This document shows, piece by piece, positions 51,347-55,655 of a stretch of DNA of 55,655 bases. Position 1 is the first letter of the stretch. Every line of letters begins with the position of its first letter. This stretch comes from Mycobacterium angelicum (GTDB taxonomy: Bacteria > Actinomycetota > Actinomycetes > Mycobacteriales > Mycobacteriaceae). A program made the translations under genes and the position numbers. The stretch is taken from NCBI RefSeq assembly GCF_002086155.1, contig NZ_MVHE01000034.1:1-55655 (forward strand). The letters are read 5' to 3'. Below the pieces are notes generated by a model that saw nothing but the letters and a program-made list of their open reading frames with translations, had not been told where the DNA came from and did no database searches.

Positions 51347-54300
51347 TCAGACGCGGCTGGCGGCCGCTTGAGCTAGTTGGACGCGAGAGGTGAGGCCGAG
51401 TTTGGTGTACACGTGCGTCAGGTGAGTTTGCACGGTTCGCGGTGAGACGAAAAGCCTAGTGGCGATGTCCTTGTTGGCCAGTCCTTCGGTTACCAGTCGC
51501 ACCACATCGATCTCGGTCGGTGTGAGCGACTCCCAACCGGTGGCCGGTCGTTTACGCCAACCATGCCCGCGCTTGGCATAGGAGATCGCCTCCTCGGTGG
51601 TCAACGCCGCACCCTCGGCCCAGCCGGCGTCGAAAGCGTTCTGGTCCATGGCGTTTCGCAGTGCTGTCAGCGCCGCCTCATACTCCGCCTGATAGATCAT
51701 GAAGCGGACCACCCCGAGGCGCTTGCGGATAGCGTCCGCCGCGCCGTAAAGCCGCGCCGCACCCGTGTGCATGGTGTCCTCGACGGCCATACCGGCCAGG
51801 CATTCGAGCACGTCGGGCAGATCCACATACGCTTCGCTGTCGGCAGCGCAGCACAATGCGTTCTGGGCGTCGGTTTCGGCCTCTTCCCGCTTACCTTCGG
51901 CTTTCGCGATCCTGGCGCGCGTCGCCAGCGCCCTCATCAGGTGGCGGCCGGTCATCGACTCCACCGCGTCGTCGCACCAGCGGCGCGCCGCGGCCACATC
52001 CCCGGCCGCCAGGGCCACCTGCGCGTTGAATGCCCGCTGCGGCGCAGCGATCTGCGGCACCACCGAGCCCAGGTTCGTCCAGGCCGCCTCGCTGGAGCTT
52101 TTCGCGGTTTCAACGTCACCGGCGGCAAGGGCCGCGGTGGCCAACGCCGAATAGCCCATACCGGCGAAGTATTCGCCCAACTCCGCCGCATCGAGGGCCA
52201 CGTCGGCCGCGGCTCGAGCCGCACTGACATCGCCCTGGTACGCAAGGGCAATGGCCAGGCCCTGCACGCTATTGGCTCTCTGCATGATCTCCTGCGCCGC
52301 CTCGGCCTCTTCCACGACCTCGCCGAACTGGGCGACCGCGTCGGCGAGATCGCCGTGCATCAACTGGGCGAACCCGAGACACCAACGGCACCACAGCGAA
52401 TCCGACCGGCTACCCATCGCGTCGGCCAGCTGGCGGCCCTCTTGGGCGGCGGCGCGCGCCGCGACCGGGAAACCGGCCACCACCGCGTCCACCGCTTGGT
52501 AGGTGAGGATCTGGGCCAGCCGCCAGCGATCGTCGACGGCGCGCGCCAGGTCGATGGCCTCAGCGAAGTAACCCGCCGCAACCTGGGCCTGCGCCACCGC
52601 TACCGCGATCAGACCGCAGGTCGTCAGCGTCCGGGCCAGCAGCGCAGGGTCGCCGACGGCACGCGCCATCTGCAGCGCCTGTTGGGCCTGATCCATGCCG
52701 GTGGCCGCGTCGACGAACATATCGAGCAGGGCCTTGTCGGCCAGCGCCCGCGCCCGCACCGCGGCCGACACCTCGATCTGTTGGGAACTGACGGCTTGCA
52801 GGACGATGTCGAACCACGCCCGACCCTCCCGGATCCGGCCGCGCGTCATCCACACCGGCAGCAGCGAAGACGCCAGCGCCAGCGCCGTTTCGGTATCGGA
52901 CTGCTCAAGGCTCCACGCGAAGGCGGTTCGCATGTTGTCGATCTCTGCCTCGGCCTGGTCGAGACGCAGGGCGTAGTCGGTGCGGCCGGGGTCGTCGAGC
53001 AGGGTGCCCAGCGCCGTGTAGTGGTCGCGGTGGCGGGCCCCCACGACGTCGACTTCGCCGGCCTCAGCCAGCTTCTCCTGTGCGTACTGACGCATCGTCT
53101 CGAGCAACCGATAGCGCGTCCGGCCGCCGGTTTCGCTGGCTACCACCAGCGACTTCTCCACCAGTAGGGTGAGGTCGTCGAGGACCTGGTAACGGGGCAG
53201 GCCACCACCGCTGACGGCGTGCGCGTCATCGAGAGAAAAGGCGCCGACGAACACTGCCAGCCGGCGGAACAACGCGCGTTCGTGATCGGTCAACATGTCG
53301 TAGGACCACTCCACCGAGCCCCACAGCGTTTGCTGACGGCGCGATAGGGTGCGCGCCCCACCGGTCAACAGCTGGAACCGGTCCCGCAACCCGTCCAAGA
53401 TCTCGTCCAGCGACAGCGCCCGCACCCGCGCGGCCGCCAGCTCGATCGCCAGCGGCAAACCGTCGAGCCGGTCACAGATCTCGGTCACCAGGGCACGGTT
53501 GTCATCGGTCAGACCGAACTCGGGACGAACGCGCTGCGCGCGGAAGCTGAACATCTGAATGGCTTCATCCGTGAGCGACAGCGACGGCACCCGGTAGCTC
53601 ACCTCGCCGGGAACCCGGATCGGCTCCCGGCTGGTCGCCAGCACGCGCACCCCCGGGCACGTTTCCACCAGCGCCACCACCAGGGCTGCGGCCGCGTCCA
53701 TCACATGCTCGCAGTTGTCCAGGACCACCAGAGCCCGACGCGCACCGAGGAAACGCAGCACGGTGTCGGTCGTGGAGCGGCCGGGCTGGTCGTGCAGTCC
53801 CAGGGTTCGCGCCACTGTGATCGGCACCAGATCGGGGTGGGTGATCGGCGCCAGATCCACAAACCACGCCCCGCCGAAATCCCCCGCCGTCTGGGCGGCG
53901 AGCTGTGCCGACATCCGCGTCTTGCCCACGCCGCCGGGGCCCGTCAACGTCACCAGCCGGTTTTCAGTGAGTAGCCGGTGCACTTCGCTGATCTGCGCGC
54001 CGCGCCCAACGAAGCGTGTCAGGTGTACCGGAATACCATGGGCGACAACCTCATTGGTAGTCCGCAGCGGCGGGAACTCGGTACGCAGATCGGGATGACA
54101 AAGCTGTACCACCCGCTCGGGACGCGGCAGGTCACGCAGTTGGTGGGTGCCGAGATCGATCAGCCACGCCCCCTCCGGCAGCCCATCGGCGATCAGGCTC
54201 TCGGCCGAGCCCGAGAGCACCGTCTGTCCCCCGTGCGCCAGGTCACGCAGGCGCGCGGTCCGGTTGATGGTCGGACCAGCGTAGTTGCCCTCATCGCGCA

Positions 54301-54601
54301 GCCGCACTTCGCCGGTATGCACACCGATGCGTAACCGGATCGGAGCCAGCGGCGCTCGTTGCAAGTCCAGCGCGGCCGACACCGCATCAGAGGCACGCGT
54401 GAACGCCACGACAAAGCTGTCGCCCTCGCCCTGCTCGACCGGCCGGACTCCGTCGTGGGCGGCGATCACGTCGGAGACCACGGTATCGAGGCGCTGCATC
54501 GCCGCGGCCATTTCGTCGGGCTGGGCCTCCCACAGCCGTGTGGAGCCCTCGACATCGGCCAACAGCAATGTCACCGTGCCCTGCGGCAGCAACTCGCTCA
54601 C
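51347..54601 (-). CDS. cyclase-domain/NB-ARC/LuxR transcriptional regulator
   Basis: A 1084-residue regulator. Domains: class III nucleotide cyclase (about 5-165) with metal Asp16 (LLADVEGSTRLWE) and Asp61 (GEGDSF); NB-ARC-type ATPase (about 195-450) with Walker A GPGGVGKTR (221-229) and VVLDNCEH; helical TPR-like repeats (about 480-1000); LuxR HTH (about 1020-1080: LTPTEIDVVRLVTEGLANKDIA). The purine-specifying residues are Gln57 and Asn106, as in M. tuberculosis Rv0386, which is weakly active. I chose the GTG at 54601 with GAGGAG upstream. It starts 129 bp from murE's side and is transcribed toward it. Confidence 0.9.
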   Translation of the reverse strand: MSELLPQGTVTLLLADVEGSTRLWEAQPDEMAAAMQRLDTVVSDVIAAHDGVRPVEQGEGDSFVVAFTRASDAVSAALDLQRAPLAPIRLRIGVHTGEVRLRDEGNYAGPTINRTARLRDLAHGGQTVLSGSAESLIADGLPEGAWLIDLGTHQLRDLPRPERVVQLCHPDLRTEFPPLRTTNEVVAHGIPVHLTRFVGRGAQISEVHRLLTENRLVTLTGPGGVGKTRMSAQLAAQTAGDFGGAWFVDLAPITHPDLVPITVARTLGLHDQPGRSTTDTVLRFLGARRALVVLDNCEHVMDAAAALVVALVETCPGVRVLATSREPIRVPGEVSYRVPSLSLTDEAIQMFSFRAQRVRPEFGLTDDNRALVTEICDRLDGLPLAIELAAARVRALSLDEILDGLRDRFQLLTGGARTLSRRQQTLWGSVEWSYDMLTDHERALFRRLAVFVGAFSLDDAHAVSGGGLPRYQVLDDLTLLVEKSLVVASETGGRTRYRLLETMRQYAQEKLAEAGEVDVVGARHRDHYTALGTLLDDPGRTDYALRLDQAEAEIDNMRTAFAWSLEQSDTETALALASSLLPVWMTRGRIREGRAWFDIVLQAVSSQQIEVSAAVRARALADKALLDMFVDAATGMDQAQQALQMARAVGDPALLARTLTTCGLIAVAVAQAQVAAGYFAEAIDLARAVDDRWRLAQILTYQAVDAVVAGFPVAARAAAQEGRQLADAMGSRSDSLWCRWCLGFAQLMHGDLADAVAQFGEVVEEAEAAQEIMQRANSVQGLAIALAYQGDVSAARAAADVALDAAELGEYFAGMGYSALATAALAAGDVETAKSSSEAAWTNLGSVVPQIAAPQRAFNAQVALAAGDVAAARRWCDDAVESMTGRHLMRALATRARIAKAEGKREEAETDAQNALCCAADSEAYVDLPDVLECLAGMAVEDTMHTGAARLYGAADAIRKRLGVVRFMIYQAEYEAALTALRNAMDQNAFDAGWAEGAALTTEEAISYAKRGHGWRKRPATGWESLTPTEIDVVRLVTEGLANKDIATRLFVSPRTVQTHLTHVYTKLGLTSRVQLAQAAASRV

Positions 54602-54755
54602 GCCTAGATCGCTCCTCGGTCGCACTCATGCTAGCCAGCGTCCAGCCACCGTGAAACATAAAATAATGGCGACCGAGCAAAAGGCGTTATCGGCGCGCCC
54701 GCAAAGTCTCTAAGTCAGTAGCAACGCCCATCGCAGCCATACCTGGACTACGGAG
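54602..54755. other. intergenic region between PE_PGRS stop and LuxR-type regulator
   Basis: 154 bp including an AT-rich stretch (54655-54670). It should hold the regulator promoter and the PE_PGRS transcript end; no clear terminator was found. Confidence 0.35.
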
Positions 54756-55655
54756 CTATGGCGACCCGTTCACCCCGTTTGCACCCAACAGCAGGCCGCC
54801 GGTACCGCCAGCGCCGCCGGCTCCACCGTTGAAGCCGTTGCCGCCGTTGCCGCCGAAGCCGAAAAGCGTCTGCATGAAAGAGCCGTTGACGGTTGCCCCG
54901 ACGTTTCCGCCGGCCCCGCCGGCAGAGGTCGGAACGTTGTTGTTGCTCGTGCCGGCATTGCCGCCGTCGCCGCCGAAGCCGAGGGTGAGAAGGCCGCCGG
55001 AGTTACCGCCGGAACCGCCATTGCCGCCGGCTGCCGTGACGCTGCCGCCACCTGCACCGCCGACACCGCCGACGCCCACGCCGGCGACCAGGATGCCCTC
55101 GCCGCCCGTGCCGCCGGTGCCGCCGGCGCCGTCGAGACTGACGCCACCGACTCCGCCGGCGCCGCCGGCCCCGATGCCCACGATCGCGGCCCCGATGCCG
55201 CCCACACCGCCCGCACCGCCGGGCGCACCGACGATTTCCCCGACGCCACCGGCGCCGCCGACACCTCCGATGCCCGCACCCGCGACCACGGCCCCGATGC
55301 CGCCCGCACCGCCCGCACCGCCGCCGGCGACACCGAAGCCACCCGTACCGCCGCCACCGCCCTGCGCGAAGCCCAGCAACCCACCGGCGATACCACCGGC
55401 ACCTCCCCCACCGCCGACACCCGCGATGGGATCAAAGGCCACACCCCCGGCCCCTCCCGCACCGCCGAGATTGAACAGATAACTCCCGGCGGCGCCCCCG
55501 GCCCCACCGGCACCCGCTACCGTAAAGCCCGTTCCACCGGCGCCGCCGGCACCGCCCAAGCCGAAAAGAATGCCGTTGCCTTCGCCGCCGGTCCCCCCGG
55601 CGCCGCCGCCGATAAAGCCGTACCCGCCCGCCCCGCCAGTGCCGCCTATCGCCGC
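54756..55655 (-). CDS. PE_PGRS protein, C-terminal part
   Basis: The minus-strand frame stays open to the window edge, giving about 299 residues of the C-terminal PGRS domain: dense GGAGG/GGNGG-type repeats with Ca2+-binding-like GGxGGxGG units, ending ANGVNGSP. The PE domain lies beyond the window. PE_PGRS proteins are exported by ESX-5 and sit on the cell surface. The repeats make both assembly and exact length uncertain. Confidence 0.88.
   Translation of the reverse strand, partial: AAIGGTGGAGGYGFIGGGAGGTGGEGNGILFGLGGAGGAGGTGFTVAGAGGAGGAAGSYLFNLGGAGGAGGVAFDPIAGVGGGGGAGGIAGGLLGFAQGGGGGTGGFGVAGGGAGGAGGIGAVVAGAGIGGVGGAGGVGEIVGAPGGAGGVGGIGAAIVGIGAGGAGGVGGVSLDGAGGTGGTGGEGILVAGVGVGGVGGAGGGSVTAAGGNGGSGGNSGGLLTLGFGGDGGNAGTSNNNVPTSAGGAGGNVGATVNGSFMQTLFGFGGNGGNGFNGGAGGAGGTGGLLLGANGVNGSP

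Noticed and set aside
51563..53167. 534-codon open frame on the plus strand
   Set aside because: It is antisense to the LuxR-type regulator, which has recognisable domains throughout.
54829..55482. Proline-rich plus-strand frame of 217 codons
   Set aside because: It is the antisense reading of PGRS Gly-Ala repeats, which always yields Pro/Ala-rich frames.
54756..55655. CRISPR-like periodic repeats
   Set aside because: The periodicity is codon-level Gly-Gly repetition of a PE_PGRS gene without uniform spacers; no CRISPR array or cas gene was found in the window.

Overview
The window looks like the chromosome of a slow-growing Mycobacterium outside the M. tuberculosis complex. GC content is high, and it encodes a PE protein, a PE_PGRS protein, mycothiol synthesis (mshC), an MmpL transporter, and the mycobacterial mshC-cysQ-uppP-lppL-pyrD and wag31-ftsZ-mur gene orders. 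Gene identities come from motifs and remembered family sequences; no database search was run.

Region 1 (1-15290) is a conserved backbone. It starts with the end of a PAC2-family protein. A minus-strand group follows: mshC, an SDR oxidoreductase, an FAD monooxygenase and a tiny lipoprotein. A second minus-strand run has a small hypothetical gene, uppP, a histidine phosphatase, a DUF3090 protein, an SCO1664-like protein and cysQ. On the plus strand lie lppL, a DUF5703 gene and pyrD, which are translationally coupled or nearly so, then a PE protein without PGRS repeats. Minus-strand genes for an alpha/beta hydrolase, a PEBP protein and an M20 peptidase follow.

Region 2 (15298-33993) is an 18.6 kb integrated element in the 3' end of a tRNA-Leu(GAG) gene. 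The last 18 tRNA bases plus 2 flanking bases recur as a 20 bp direct repeat at 33967-33986. The left arm is an actinomycete integrative and conjugative element (AICE) backbone: large serine integrase, a 65-residue protein in the usual excisionase position, a RepSA-like replication initiator, an FtsK-type DNA translocase and a small accessory protein. A divergent XRE/PLD-like gene, a Nudix gene (compare pSAM2 Pif) and an HD-domain gene follow. The cargo is an MmpL transporter with a PaaI-type thioesterase and an alpha/beta hydrolase, a cytochrome P450, two TetR regulators with recognisable operators, a proteasome-beta/HslV-like Ntn-hydrolase candidate, and a VapBC toxin-antitoxin pair next to attR.

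Region 3 (34060-51272) is the cell division and cell wall cluster. After a phosphoribosyltransferase and a small membrane protein, the minus strand carries, in transcription order, murE, murF, mraY, murD, ftsW, murG, murC, ftsQ, ftsZ, yfiH, yggS, sepF, yggT and wag31. Most mur/fts junctions overlap by 4 bp, so the cluster is tightly coupled.

Region 4 (51347-55655) has a large regulator (class III cyclase domain, NB-ARC ATPase, helical repeats, LuxR HTH) and the C-terminal part of a PE_PGRS protein running off the window. Both lie directly upstream of murE.

The most interesting observations are: integration supplies the last base of the integrase stop codon from the tRNA; a 29 bp near-identical operator is shared by the mmpL and tetR promoters; the Ntn-hydrolase-like cargo protein; and the XRE-PLD/Nudix/HD trio.
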